A stretch of 64,000 nt of DNA from CALRBF01 sp964646465 (GCA_964646465.1 CAZYEN010000029.1:6762-70761), one strand, 5' to 3'. Numbered from the stretch's first letter, positions 33,136 to 43,203 are shown. Notes: generated by a model from the letters alone, not told the origin. A program made the numbers and translations.

Positions 33136-36135
33136 TTATAATACTTTTATTCCCAAGACTCTTTCTAGTTCTGCAAAATCAGTAGTATGGTCTAATACCT
33201 TTAGGATACCAGAAACTTCTAAAGTTGTCATCCCTTCCTCAATAGCTAGGCTCTTGATATTAGCAGTTGAGGCATTAGATATAATAGTTTCTTTGATTCT
33301 GGGTGTCAGTACTAATACCTCAAATATAGCAGTGATGCCATTATATCCATTTGGATGCTCGGGGCTAGACTTAGACTCAAGAATAGTATCAGGTATTATA
33401 CTATGATATCTCTCTGGTAATTTAGATTTGATTATATCTTTTTGTTCATCAGAAAGGGTAATAGGGGTTGCATTAGTAGGGTCTATTTTTCTAACAATTC
33501 TCTGAGCAATAGTCACATTTACAAAAGTAGCTATTTCAGACAGTCCCACTCCCAAGTCATATAATCTTAAAATAGCCGAAGCAGCATCATTGGTATGTAG
33601 AGTAGACAATAATAAATGTCCAGTAGCTGCTGTTTGCATCGCTACCTTAGCAGTCTCTCCATCTCTTATCTCCCCGATTAAGACAATGTTTGGATTTTGT
33701 CTTAAAAGAGCTCTGATAGCATTAGGGAAACTATAACCAGTCTCTTCATTGATACTGGTCTGTAAAATTCCAGATAATTTATATTCAATTGGATCTTCTA
33801 TAGTGATAATTTTGACTCCAGGTTGATTTAGCGTGTTGAGGGTGGCGTAAAGAGTTGTAGACTTACCAGCACTGGTAGGCCCGGTTACTAAAATTAGTCC
33901 AGTAGTTGCTTTTAACTGTTCCTGTAAAAGTTTAATATTATACTCATCCATGCCGAGGTCTTGTAATTTTATATTAGTAATATCTGATCTTAGTATTCTA
34001 AGTACAATAGTCTGTCCATAACCTCCTGGAATGATAGAAACTCTGACATCAAAGTTTTTGTCTGTAAAAATAGTGAATCTACCTTCTTGGATTTTATTAG
34101 CAATATCTAAAGGTAGCCCAGTAAAAATTTTAATTTGGCTTAAAATTTGAGGATAGAGTGATTTCGGAACACGAGCTTCCTCATACAATACTCCATCAAT
34201 CCGAAATCTAATTATAAGATCAGACATATCTGGCTCAAGGTGAATGTCGGTGGCTCTTTTAGTTAATGCAGCATTAGTAATAGCTGTAAGTTGGTCGTTA
34301 ATAGACATCGATTCAGATATATGGTCAATTTCGGGTAGAGAATCACCAGATTTGTTAATATGAATTCCTCGAGATAAGGCTGACGTCAAAGTAGTCTCAT
34401 AAATTTCATCTACATAAGATATATCTCCCGCCACAGATAAAACCTCTTCAAGGGAAGTCTCTCCATCTACTGCATGTAATACTCCATCTTGAAACAGAGT
34501 AACCATACCATTTTCAATAGCTTTTCTAAAGATTTTAAATTCTGGAGTATTGTTAATAATTAAATCTTTAATATTGTCACGGGTTTCAAATAATTCATAT
34601 AAAGCAAGTCTGCCCTTATAACCTATACCATAACACTTAAAGCAACCTTTTGGACGATATAATCTAGTAATATCTTGAGGTATGGTTAAGTTAGATTTAG
34701 GCGATATTATAGCCAAGGCTTTTTTTATATAATCTAATTCATTTTCTTCTGGAATATACTCTTCCTTACAATCACATAGCCTCCTTACTAATCTCTGAGC
34801 TACAAAAAGATTCATTGCCGAGATTATTAGTTGGGGGCTAGAACCAAACTCTTTTAATCTAGTAATAATTCCTACCGAATCATTTGTATGAATAGTAGAG
34901 AAAACTAAATGTCCTGTAATAGCTGCGTTAACAGATATACTAGCTGTTTCATTATCTCTAATTTCTCCAACCATAATTACATCAGGGTCTTGTCTTACAA
35001 TAGCTTTTAGTCCATTGGCAAAAGTATATCCTTTTTTATTATCTACTTGAGTTTGATTAATGTTGTGTAATCTATATTCAATAGGATCCTCAATAGTAAT
35101 TATATTCGTTTCACTCCGATTAACATAATTAAGAAAAGAGTATAGACTAGTAGTTTTACCTGAACCTGTAGGCCCAGATAACATTATCATTCCTTGAGGT
35201 TTGTCTAGATTTCTAACTATAATATCTAAAAAAGATTCACGAATGCCAAAATCATAAATATCTAAACTATGAACTGCTGTATTAAGCAGTCTCATAACGA
35301 TAATCTCTCCAGTTTTACTAGGTAAGATAGAAACTCTAACGTCAATAGATTGCTTTATATTCCCATTACTCTCTTTGATGGTAATAGAAAATCGACCATC
35401 TTGAGCAATAGTTTTAATATTTAAAACTAGAGAGGCTAAATTCTTGACTCTTGAAATTAATAATTTATACATTTCATTATCAAAGTTCAAAATATCTTGT
35501 AAAACTCCATCTATACGGTATCTAAGACGAGTAATATCTCCTTTTGGCTCAATATGTATATCACTAGCAAGTGCTGTTATAGCCCCAGCACAAATTATTT
35601 GAGTTAATTCAGAAGTGTCAATAGCGTCAATTTTACGAGCAAAATCTTCTAATGAGACTACTCCTTGATTAAACTCATCGATCATTGTAAGAGGAATTAT
35701 TAATTTATCTTTAACAATTTCACTTCTCTCCTGTAAAAATTCATAGGAATTATAACCCTTCTCTAAACTATACTGTGAAACTAGATACAAATCCAGTCCA
35801 TACTTATTTTGATACAACCTTTGCAATATTGTTTTAGCTATAGGATTATCTAGATCTTGTAGCGCTATCTTAAGATTTAGTCCAGATCTTTGAAAAATTA
35901 TCATCTTAGCTTTTTGGGCCTGTTCTTTAGTTAGAATTTTAAGAGCATCTGGATTAATTGGAATAAATTGCAAGTTAAGATAAGGTATACCAAGACTATC
36001 TGCTAAATTTTGAGTATTAGATTCTTCTTCTTTTTTACGGATAGTAGATAAATTCATATCTACCACATTGTCAGAATGTAATTTATCTCGAAAGCTTTGC
36101 CGATTGGATTTTTTTTGTTTTAATATTGTGCTCAT
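33136..36135 (-). CDS. tandem PilB/GspE-type pilus assembly ATPase (two ATPase units)
   Basis: A 999-residue protein that is about twice the size of one PilB. An N-terminal MshEN-like domain (about 40-140) precedes ATPase unit one: Walker A GPTGSGKT at 321-328, Asp box ITIEDPIEY at 346-354, Walker B region ending GEIRD at 390-394, and a four-cysteine zinc site at C454, C456, C498 and C501. Unit two repeats the core: SDIHIEP-like TDIHLEP near 629, GPTSAGKS at 752-759, ITIEDPIEY at 777-785 and GEIRD at 821-825. It lacks the zinc cysteines. The protein would power type IV pilus extension from the inner face of the membrane. Confidence 0.93.
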   Translation of the reverse strand: MSTILKQKKSNRQSFRDKLHSDNVVDMNLSTIRKKEEESNTQNLADSLGIPYLNLQFIPINPDALKILTKEQAQKAKMIIFQRSGLNLKIALQDLDNPIAKTILQRLYQNKYGLDLYLVSQYSLEKGYNSYEFLQERSEIVKDKLIIPLTMIDEFNQGVVSLEDFARKIDAIDTSELTQIICAGAITALASDIHIEPKGDITRLRYRIDGVLQDILNFDNEMYKLLISRVKNLASLVLNIKTIAQDGRFSITIKESNGNIKQSIDVRVSILPSKTGEIIVMRLLNTAVHSLDIYDFGIRESFLDIIVRNLDKPQGMIMLSGPTGSGKTTSLYSFLNYVNRSETNIITIEDPIEYRLHNINQTQVDNKKGYTFANGLKAIVRQDPDVIMVGEIRDNETASISVNAAITGHLVFSTIHTNDSVGIITRLKEFGSSPQLIISAMNLFVAQRLVRRLCDCKEEYIPEENELDYIKKALAIISPKSNLTIPQDITRLYRPKGCFKCYGIGYKGRLALYELFETRDNIKDLIINNTPEFKIFRKAIENGMVTLFQDGVLHAVDGETSLEEVLSVAGDISYVDEIYETTLTSALSRGIHINKSGDSLPEIDHISESMSINDQLTAITNAALTKRATDIHLEPDMSDLIIRFRIDGVLYEEARVPKSLYPQILSQIKIFTGLPLDIANKIQEGRFTIFTDKNFDVRVSIIPGGYGQTIVLRILRSDITNIKLQDLGMDEYNIKLLQEQLKATTGLILVTGPTSAGKSTTLYATLNTLNQPGVKIITIEDPIEYKLSGILQTSINEETGYSFPNAIRALLRQNPNIVLIGEIRDGETAKVAMQTAATGHLLLSTLHTNDAASAILRLYDLGVGLSEIATFVNVTIAQRIVRKIDPTNATPITLSDEQKDIIKSKLPERYHSIIPDTILESKSSPEHPNGYNGITAIFEVLVLTPRIKETIISNASTANIKSLAIEEGMTTLEVSGILKVLDHTTDFAELERVLGIKVL

Positions 36136-36156
36136 GAATATAGTGTATATATTAAA

Positions 36157-36165
36157 ATTATATCA
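36157..36165 (-). promoter_or_regulatory. extended -10 promoter of the tandem pilB operon
   Basis: The minus strand reads TGATATAAT. The start would be near 36150, 15 bases before the ATG. It is back to back with the pgk promoter. Confidence 0.6.
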
Positions 36166-36233
36166 TAAAACACTAAAAATAACAAATTTACGGGCTATAT
36201 TGAACATAGCAATTTTTATATTTGTGATTAATA

Positions 36234-36242
36234 TGATATAAT
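36234..36242 (+). promoter_or_regulatory. extended -10 promoter of pgk, leaderless start
   Basis: TGATATAAT ends only eight bases before the pgk ATG at 36251, so transcription would begin at or within two bases of the start codon. Confidence 0.6.
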
Positions 36243-36250
36243 ATTTTTAT

Positions 36251-37321
36251 ATGAGATATATAAAAGATTATACAAGCTCTCTAGAAGGTAAATGTGTTCT
36301 GGTGAGAATAGATGTTAATGAGCCTGTGGATGAACGGGGTTATCCTCAAGATACCTTTAGAATAAAAAAGTCTTTAGAAACTATTAATTTTTTACGAGAG
36401 GCTGGGGCTAAGATTATTCTAATAGCTCACTTGGGGGATCCTCAAAAAGACGGTAGAGAAGGTTTGTCTTTAGAGCCAATTTCTAAAGTATTGGGTCAGG
36501 TTGGTGCCTTTGAGATTAAATTTATCTCTGAAAATATTGATGATATACATCCTAATGTCATCAAAAATATGTTAAATTCTGAGGTTGTACTTTTAGAAAA
36601 TTTGAGATTTGATTCCAGAGAAGAGGAGAATAGTCAAGAATTTGCTAAGATATTAGAGCAATTTGCTGACTTGTATGTTAGTGATGCTTTTTCAGTTATG
36701 CATCGCAAACATAGTTCAGTAGTTGCTATTACGGAAATTTTGCCTTCCTTTGGTGGTCTTGTTCTGGAGCAGGAGTTAGATGCTTTAAATTATATATTAA
36801 ATAATCCGAATAAACCAGCCGTCGCTATTATTGGAGGGGCTAAAATATCTACTAAATTACCAGTTATTAAGGCATTGGAGTCCATTTTTGATAATATTCT
36901 TGTGGGGGGTAAAATTGCAAATGAATATATTGATGAATATGGTGTAGCACAAAATGAGAAAATTATTTTACCAATAGATTTTATTGATAAAGAGAGATAT
37001 GATATTGGTCCAAAAACAAGAGAATTATTTGCAAGTTATATCTCTCAAGCCTCGACTGTGATCTGGAATGGTCCTATGGGTTGGTTTGAACAAAATCCTT
37101 ATGATGAGGGAACTGAATTTATAGCTAAAGCTATTGCTGAGAATGAGGCTAGTTATTCTGTAATTGGTGGGGGAGAAACTATAGATGAAGTTCATAATTT
37201 ACATCAAGAGTCTAAAATAGATTTCATCTCTACTGGTGGAGGGGCTATGTTGGAGTATATAGCAACTAAAGGGCAGTTACCTGGAATCAAGGCTCTTGCA
37301 AGTAATAATTTAGATATATGA
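36251..37321 (+). CDS. pgk: phosphoglycerate kinase, short form
   Basis: This enzyme converts 1,3-bisphosphoglycerate and ADP into 3-phosphoglycerate and ATP. Diagnostic blocks are VLVRIDVNEPV, AHLGDPQ, LLENLRFDSREEEN, SDAFSVMHRKHSS, GGAKISTKLPVI, NGPMGWFE and VIGGGETIDE. It is 356 residues, about 40 shorter than usual, because of shortened loops. The glycine-rich end keeps GGGE where most have GGGD. It leads an operon with two glycosyltransferases, an LCP protein and a protease. The stop overlaps the next ATG by four bases. Confidence 0.95.
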   Translation: MRYIKDYTSSLEGKCVLVRIDVNEPVDERGYPQDTFRIKKSLETINFLREAGAKIILIAHLGDPQKDGREGLSLEPISKVLGQVGAFEIKFISENIDDIHPNVIKNMLNSEVVLLENLRFDSREEENSQEFAKILEQFADLYVSDAFSVMHRKHSSVVAITEILPSFGGLVLEQELDALNYILNNPNKPAVAIIGGAKISTKLPVIKALESIFDNILVGGKIANEYIDEYGVAQNEKIILPIDFIDKERYDIGPKTRELFASYISQASTVIWNGPMGWFEQNPYDEGTEFIAKAIAENEASYSVIGGGETIDEVHNLHQESKIDFISTGGGAMLEYIATKGQLPGIKALASNNLDI

Positions 37322-38436
37322 GAATAGCTGTACACGGTTCACATTTGTGTCAGGAGCGGGAGGATGGAAATCAGACTTATATTTTGAATTTATTCCGAGC
37401 TATTCGAGATATTGATAGGGTTAATCAATATACTTTTTATTATAATAAACCTATTAATAAAAAGGTAGAAGCTCCCAATTTTGTGCACAAAGTACAGCAA
37501 ACTCCTTTTATGTGGACTCAGAGAGTATTCCCATTTTTATTGCGCCGAGATAAACCGGATGTACTGTTTATGCCGATTCAAATGTTACCTTTTTTGAAGG
37601 CACAAAAACAAAAATCTGTAGTTACAATTCATGACTTAGCCTTTCTTTTATATCCAGAAACTTTTCCTGCGAAGGATGCTTTTTTACATAAACTGTATGT
37701 CAGAGAAGCGATTACCAAGGCTGACCATCTAATTGCTATTACAGAGGCTACCAAACAAGATATAGTTAAATTTTATAAAGTTAATCCAAATAAAATTACT
37801 GTAGTTTATCATGGTGTGGATAAAGATAGATTTAGATTAATGCAAGAAGGAGAGGAAAATCTAGTTGCAGATGTTAAGACTAAATACAATATTACTAAGC
37901 CTTATATTTTATATATTGGGAATGTGCAACCTCGTAAAAATATCCAGGGCTTAATCAAGGCTTATCAAAAATTAAGGAAAACTTCTGATCATAATTATCA
38001 GTTAGTTATTGCAGGAGCGAAGGCTTGGTTAGTAGAAGAGGTGATGAAGGAAATAGGAGCTGCATACAGAGATGATATAGTTTTTACCGGTAGATTTGAA
38101 GATGCAGAATTAGCACCACTTCTGTGGGGAGCGAATCTATTTGTATTACCTAGCTTTTATGAAGGATTTGGGTTGCCAATTTTAGAGGCTATGGCTTGTG
38201 GAGTTCCTACATTAGTTTCCAACACCCCTAGTTTGGTGGAGGTTGGGGGCGAAGCCTCACTATCTTTTGACCCTCATAGTATTGACGATATGGCAAAAGT
38301 GTTAGACAATGTAATAAGTAATCCTGATTTGAGAATTGAAATGAGGAAAAAAGGGTTAAAAAGAGTAGCGGAATTCTCTTGGAATCTTTGTGCAAAGCAA
38401 ACTATAGATGTAATTCAAAAGATTAACTCACTATGA
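37318..38436 (+). CDS. GT4-family glycosyltransferase
   Basis: A 372-residue GT-B enzyme. The N-domain has VVTIHDLAFLLYPE and ADHLIAITEATKQDIVKFY. The C-domain has YILYIGNVQPRKNIQGLI and the nucleotide-sugar motif SFYEGFGLPILEAMACGVPTL (E-x7-E type). It transfers a sugar, probably from a nucleotide sugar, in surface polysaccharide assembly. It overlaps pgk and the LCP gene by four bases on each side. The sugar is unknown. Confidence 0.9.
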   Translation: MRIAVHGSHLCQEREDGNQTYILNLFRAIRDIDRVNQYTFYYNKPINKKVEAPNFVHKVQQTPFMWTQRVFPFLLRRDKPDVLFMPIQMLPFLKAQKQKSVVTIHDLAFLLYPETFPAKDAFLHKLYVREAITKADHLIAITEATKQDIVKFYKVNPNKITVVYHGVDKDRFRLMQEGEENLVADVKTKYNITKPYILYIGNVQPRKNIQGLIKAYQKLRKTSDHNYQLVIAGAKAWLVEEVMKEIGAAYRDDIVFTGRFEDAELAPLLWGANLFVLPSFYEGFGLPILEAMACGVPTLVSNTPSLVEVGGEASLSFDPHSIDDMAKVLDNVISNPDLRIEMRKKGLKRVAEFSWNLCAKQTIDVIQKINSL

Positions 38437-39485
38437 GAAAAATTATACCTAATGACAAAAAGTTGCCAAAGAAAAAAATGAAGCCTTGGAAAAAAAGGTT
38501 ATTGATTATCTTTGTAATACTTTTCTTGATAGGTGTTTCTGTGCTTGGATATTTTGCTTATAAAGCTAATAAATCCATTAATAATATTACTGGAGAAAAT
38601 CAGTCTATTTTTGATACTGCTAAGTCACTATTATCTGGGGCTGCAAATAAACAACTAAAATCAGATAATGGTAGAACAAATATAGTACTATTAGGTATGC
38701 GTGGCGAAAACGACCCTAACGGAGGATTACTGTCTGACTCTATAATGATTCTTTCAATACAACAAGAATCTAAAAAAGTGGCTATGATATCTATCCCTAG
38801 AGATTTAAGAGTAGAAGTCCCAGGTATAAAAGGATATAGTAAGCTAAACTCAGCTCATGCAGTTGGTTTTAAACAAAACCCATCACAAGGTTTGCAATAT
38901 ACTATGAAAGTTTTAGAAGAGGTTACAGGTATGCCTATGCATTATGGAGTTAGTGTGGACTTTATTGCTTTTAAAGGAATTATTGATGCTTTAGGAGGTG
39001 TTACAATTAATGCTGCAAGTGACTTTTATGACCCTAACTATGATGGAGGAATTAGAGTTAAAAAGGGCTTGAATGATTTAAATAGTGATAGAGCTTTGAA
39101 GTATGTTCAAGCAAGATTAACTAGTAATGATTTTGACCGTTCCCGTCGTCAAAGAGAGGTAATTACTGCGATAAAAGATAAAGCTGATCAGAACGGTTCT
39201 CTTAGAAATCCAATCTTTATGCTAGATCTGTTAGAAAATTTTGGAACTAATGTAAGGACTACTATGACAGTTGACGAGTTGAGAATGACAGCTGATACTA
39301 TTGGTACTTTGGATATGAACAATATGATTCAAAAGGGTTATGATACTTCTGCAGAAGGTCCTTTTACATCTCAAACTTTGCCTAGTATTGGGTATGTTAT
39401 TGTTCCAAGAGGTGGTAACTTTAATGTATTCCAAAAAGATATACAAAGTGTATTTGATGCTGAGACTGACTTAACTCAACCTTAA
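38433..39485 (+). CDS. LytR-CpsA-Psr (LCP) family protein
   Basis: A 350-residue protein with a basic cytoplasmic start, one membrane helix (about 24-46) and an outside LCP domain: TNIVLLGMRGEND, SDSIMILSIQ, VAMISIPRDLRVEVPG, KLNSAHAVG, VDFIAFKGIIDALGGVTI and DFDRSRRQREVI. The Asp and Arg residues that bind pyrophosphate are present. LCP proteins attach polymers from a lipid carrier to peptidoglycan. Neighbouring glycosyltransferases fit that. Confidence 0.93.
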   Translation: MRKIIPNDKKLPKKKMKPWKKRLLIIFVILFLIGVSVLGYFAYKANKSINNITGENQSIFDTAKSLLSGAANKQLKSDNGRTNIVLLGMRGENDPNGGLLSDSIMILSIQQESKKVAMISIPRDLRVEVPGIKGYSKLNSAHAVGFKQNPSQGLQYTMKVLEEVTGMPMHYGVSVDFIAFKGIIDALGGVTINAASDFYDPNYDGGIRVKKGLNDLNSDRALKYVQARLTSNDFDRSRRQREVITAIKDKADQNGSLRNPIFMLDLLENFGTNVRTTMTVDELRMTADTIGTLDMNNMIQKGYDTSAEGPFTSQTLPSIGYVIVPRGGNFNVFQKDIQSVFDAETDLTQP

Positions 39486-39488
39486 AGT

Positions 39489-40313
39489 ATGTACAAATAT
39501 AAGTATAAGGTAGCTATTACAATTGTAAATTACAATACAAAAGATCTACTTTTATATTGCTTAAAAAAAATTTATAATGCTCAAATCAGTATTCCATTTC
39601 AAGTTATAGTTTTAGACAATGCTTCTAATGATACTGATGATATAGAAGAAGAAGTCAATGATAAATATCCTCTAGTAGAATTCTTAAAGCAACCTACAAA
39701 TGATGGATATACTAAAGGCGTCAATATTTGTGCTAAATATGCTCAGTCTGAGTATATATTTAATTTGAATACAGATGCTTTTCTAGACAAAGGAGTGGTC
39801 GAACAGATGGTTAGTTATTTGGAAAAAAATCCATCAGTTGGTTTGATCGGTCCACAGCTTTTAAATTTTGATAGTTCAATACAAGAGTCAACATATCACT
39901 TTTTAACTCCATTATTAGCACTTTATCGTAGAACCCCAATAGGGCTACTTCCATTTGCAAAAAAAGCAATTGATAAGTTTAAAATGTCTGATTGGAATCA
40001 TCAATCTGTAAAAGAGGTGGATTGGGTACTGGGAGCTGCCTATATGTTCCCTAAAACTATAATTGAAAAAATTAATTATCTTGATGAAGATATGTTTTTA
40101 TATTTATCTGATACTTATTTTGCTTGGCAAGTCTGGTTGAGCGGGTATAAGGTTGTCTATTATCCAGAGGTTAAAATGTATCATTATCATCGTAAATCTA
40201 GTCAAAATGGTTTTATATTTAGGTTATTATTTAAAAAAATTTACTGGATACATATTCAAGACGGAATTAAGTTCTTCCGTAAAACATGGGCTAAGCCCAA
40301 TCCTCATCAATAG
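39489..40313 (+). CDS. GT2-family glycosyltransferase (rhamnosyltransferase-like)
   Basis: A 274-residue GT-A enzyme. VAITIVNYNTKDLLLYCL and VIVLDNASNDT start the nucleotide-binding part. NLNTDAFLDKGVV holds the metal-binding DxD equivalent (NTDA). VDWVLGAAYMFPK and YHYHRKS follow in the acceptor half. This is the WcaA/WbbL style. It sits between the LCP gene and the protease gene. Confidence 0.88.
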   Translation: MYKYKYKVAITIVNYNTKDLLLYCLKKIYNAQISIPFQVIVLDNASNDTDDIEEEVNDKYPLVEFLKQPTNDGYTKGVNICAKYAQSEYIFNLNTDAFLDKGVVEQMVSYLEKNPSVGLIGPQLLNFDSSIQESTYHFLTPLLALYRRTPIGLLPFAKKAIDKFKMSDWNHQSVKEVDWVLGAAYMFPKTIIEKINYLDEDMFLYLSDTYFAWQVWLSGYKVVYYPEVKMYHYHRKSSQNGFIFRLLFKKIYWIHIQDGIKFFRKTWAKPNPHQ

Positions 40314-40332
40314 TTAACTTGAAATTTACATT

Positions 40333-41514
40333 ATGAAATTATATAACTTTTTATTCACAGCTATTCTTCTAATTATATCTTTTGTTTTAGGAGGATTTTA
40401 TTTTCAAGATTATGTGTATAGTTTTATTTCTTCTAATTCTAAATTGTCAAATAATTTAGAGACTGATTCTTTACAAAAAGTATATAACTTTTTACGAGAG
40501 GAATATCTTTATCCTGATAAATTTGAAGACAAATTAAATGCAGAGTTAGGTGCAGTAAAAGGGGTAGTAGAATCTCTTGATGATCCATATACTGTTTACT
40601 TATCTAAAGATGAATATAAGGATTTTTCAGAGAGTTTAGATGGTAAATTTCAAGGAATTGGAGCTGAAATTGGACTCAAAGAGGGTCAGTTAATAGTTAT
40701 CTCTCCAATTGCAGGTACTCCAGCTAGTAAGGCTGGGTTATTGCCAGGAGATGCTATTATTAATATTAATGGTGAAAATACGTTTGGTCTCAGTGTAGAC
40801 AAAGCAGTTTCCAAAATTAGAGGAGAAAAAGGAACCGAAGTTAAATTAGAAATAGCAAGAGAAGGGCAGGATGGAATAAAAGAATTTGTTATAGTTAGAG
40901 ATACTATAGATGTTCCAAATATTACAATTAAAGAAAAAGATGAAGTTGGTATTATTACTTTATCTCAATTCCAGGTGGAAACAGCTCAAGAATTAGATAA
41001 AGAAATAGTAAAGTTGCAAAAAAAAGGTATTAATAATGTAATACTAGACTTAAGAAATAATCCTGGAGGCTATTTACAGGCAGCCGTTGAAGTAGTTGAA
41101 TTATTTACTCCAAAAGGATCGGTCGCAGTGATAGAAAAAGGCAGAGAATCTAATATGGTAAAAGAGATAAAAACTAAAAAGGCTCCCAAATATGAAGAAA
41201 TAAAGTTAGTAGTACTAGTCAATCAAGGCTCAGCCAGTGCTTCTGAAATAGTAGCAGGTGCTCTGAGAGATTTGAAAGATATTAAGTTAGTTGGGCAGCA
41301 GACTTTTGGTAAAGGTTTAGTACAAAGTACTAAAGAGTTTCCTGATGGATCTGTTTTAAAGTATACTATTGCAGAATGGTTTACTCCTGATGGATCGGCT
41401 CTTAACAAAGAAGGAATTAAGCCAGATTTTGAAGTAAAATTAACAGCTGATGATATTAAAGCAGAAAAAGACCCTCAATTAGATAAAGCAATAGAAATAA
41501 TAAAATCCAAATAA
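40333..41514 (+). CDS. ctpA: S41 family C-terminal processing protease
   Basis: A 393-residue protein with an N-terminal membrane anchor (about 5-27), a PDZ domain (GEIGLKEGQLIVISPIAG onward, about 110-185) and the S41 catalytic domain. The nucleophile lies in GSASASE (299-305) and the general base is Lys327 in TFGKGLVQ. It cleaves C-terminal tails of exported proteins. It ends the pgk operon and its stop is five bases from the convergent proS stop. Confidence 0.93.
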   Translation: MKLYNFLFTAILLIISFVLGGFYFQDYVYSFISSNSKLSNNLETDSLQKVYNFLREEYLYPDKFEDKLNAELGAVKGVVESLDDPYTVYLSKDEYKDFSESLDGKFQGIGAEIGLKEGQLIVISPIAGTPASKAGLLPGDAIININGENTFGLSVDKAVSKIRGEKGTEVKLEIAREGQDGIKEFVIVRDTIDVPNITIKEKDEVGIITLSQFQVETAQELDKEIVKLQKKGINNVILDLRNNPGGYLQAAVEVVELFTPKGSVAVIEKGRESNMVKEIKTKKAPKYEEIKLVVLVNQGSASASEIVAGALRDLKDIKLVGQQTFGKGLVQSTKEFPDGSVLKYTIAEWFTPDGSALNKEGIKPDFEVKLTADDIKAEKDPQLDKAIEIIKSK

Positions 41515-41518
41515 ATAT

Positions 41519-42733
41519 TTATATTTGATCGAAAGAAACTATGTTCCCATTGATCTCTACTCCATTTTGAGAAATGCTTTTAGAGCTAATAATAACTCTT
41601 TTATTAATTCCGAGTAAATCAGCTTCTGCGAATTTTATGCCAGGTCTTTCATTACGGTTATCGAATAAAACGCTTTGATTATTTTCTTTAAGATTATCAT
41701 ATAGTTCCCCGGCTTTTTGCATAACTTCTACCGAGTCCGTGTTTAGGGCGATAAGATGAATGTTAAAGGGGCTAACCTCAACAGGCCACTTCATTTTAGC
41801 TTCATTTTCAGCAAAAACCTCTACTAAAGTTCCCATTAATCTAGAAATTCCAATTCCATAACATCCCATAATTACAGGTTTATTTATACCATTCTCATCA
41901 GTAAATTCTAAGTCAAAAGCTTCAGAGTATTTTGTTTGTAATTTGAATATATTTCCAACTTCAATGGATTGTCTTTGAGTTAAATCAGAGTTATTACACT
42001 CAGGACAAGTTTTTTGTTCTTCTATAATTTCTTTATTGATAGCAATATTACATTTTTCACATATAAAAATCGTATCTTCTCCAATATCAGATATGGTTTG
42101 GAATTCGTGAGAATATTTACTAAAAGTACCGCCTGAAGCATAAGTCTTAAGAGTAATATCACCAATACCAAGCCTTTTATAAATGTTCAAGTAGGCTTGA
42201 GTTACGATCTCGTAATATGTATCTAAATCTTCAGAAGAACTATGAAAGGAATATAAATCTTTCATAATAAACTCTCGACCTCTTAATATGCCTGATTTTG
42301 CCCTTTTTTCATCCCTAAATTTAGTTTGAATTTGATAAGCAGCTAAAGGTAAATCTTGATATGATTGAATAAGATTTTTTGCTATAGGTGTTATAATCTC
42401 TTCATGAGTAGAACCTAAAGCTAACTCTGTTGAAGTGTAGTAAGAAGTAAATCTGTAAAGTACATCTAAACTATCCCATCTACCAGTTTTTTCCCAATAA
42501 GATTTTGGTTGTAAGGCTGGTAACAATAGTTCTTGAGCTGATATTTTATTAAGTTCTTGTCTCACTATACTTTCAATATTTTGTAAAACACGATAACCTA
42601 ATGGTAGGTAAGCATAAACTCCAGCCATAACTTGTTCCACGTAGCCTGCTTTTATTAGAATTTTGGCGTTTAAAGACTCTTCAGATTGAGATATATATTT
42701 TCTAGTTTTTGAAATTAATTCAGATTGATACAT
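41519..42733 (-). CDS. proS: prolyl-tRNA synthetase lacking the editing insertion
   Basis: A 404-residue class II synthetase. Motif 1 (GVYAYLPLGYRVLQNIE), motif 2 (FRDEKRAKSGILRGREFIMKDLYSFH) and motif 3 (GCYGIGISRLMGTLVE) are intact, and an anticodon-binding domain follows. Bacterial ProRS usually has a roughly 180-residue INS editing domain between motifs 2 and 3. Here that place holds a short four-cysteine knuckle (CEKC ... CPEC), probably a zinc ribbon. Ala-tRNA-Pro editing in cis is therefore absent. Confidence 0.92.
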   Translation of the reverse strand: MYQSELISKTRKYISQSEESLNAKILIKAGYVEQVMAGVYAYLPLGYRVLQNIESIVRQELNKISAQELLLPALQPKSYWEKTGRWDSLDVLYRFTSYYTSTELALGSTHEEIITPIAKNLIQSYQDLPLAAYQIQTKFRDEKRAKSGILRGREFIMKDLYSFHSSSEDLDTYYEIVTQAYLNIYKRLGIGDITLKTYASGGTFSKYSHEFQTISDIGEDTIFICEKCNIAINKEIIEEQKTCPECNNSDLTQRQSIEVGNIFKLQTKYSEAFDLEFTDENGINKPVIMGCYGIGISRLMGTLVEVFAENEAKMKWPVEVSPFNIHLIALNTDSVEVMQKAGELYDNLKENNQSVLFDNRNERPGIKFAEADLLGINKRVIISSKSISQNGVEINGNIVSFDQI

Positions 42734-42741
42734 ATTAAGTT

Positions 42742-43203
42742 TTAATTATTAAGTAAGGTACTTATTTTATCTTGAGGGAAGTATTTCATAACAATGTGCC
42801 ATACTGGTTTGCGATATTCATGTAGAAATTTTTCAATTTTATTTTGAGATACCCATAGAAATCCTCCTAATTCTCGTCTATCTACTCTAATTGATTGGGT
42901 TCCTCCATTGAACCGTAACAACATAATGGTTTGCTCTTGTCCTAAGTTTTCGTCCCTGATTAATCTTTTAGGAAAATAGAAAGTGTGTTTTTCTGGACAT
43001 TTATCCAAAATTGTAAAATCAGTAGTGTTTAATTCTTCTCCTAACTCTCTTATTATGGCTTCTTCATGAGTTTCATTTTCATTAACTCCGCCTTGAGGAA
43101 ATTGCCAGTGTAGAGGGTCATTTGCCCTAGATACAATTAATACATTTTCATCTTTATCGAATATGATTGCTAGTACATTTTTTCTTAGCTTACCATAGGA
43201 CAT
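42742..43203 (-). CDS. Nudix hydrolase, RppH-like
   Basis: A 153-residue protein. YGKLRKNVLAIIFDKDENVLIVSR and HWQFPQGGVNENETHEEAIIRELGEELNT give the Nudix box (G-x5-E-x7-REL-x-EE). HWQFPQGG is typical of RppH, which removes pyrophosphate from mRNA 5' ends to start decay, or of diadenosine polyphosphatases. It is eight bases upstream of proS. A minus-strand TATAAT at 43241-43246 could drive both genes. Confidence 0.85.
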   Translation of the reverse strand: MSYGKLRKNVLAIIFDKDENVLIVSRANDPLHWQFPQGGVNENETHEEAIIRELGEELNTTDFTILDKCPEKHTFYFPKRLIRDENLGQEQTIMLLRFNGGTQSIRVDRRELGGFLWVSQNKIEKFLHEYRKPVWHIVMKYFPQDKISTLLNN

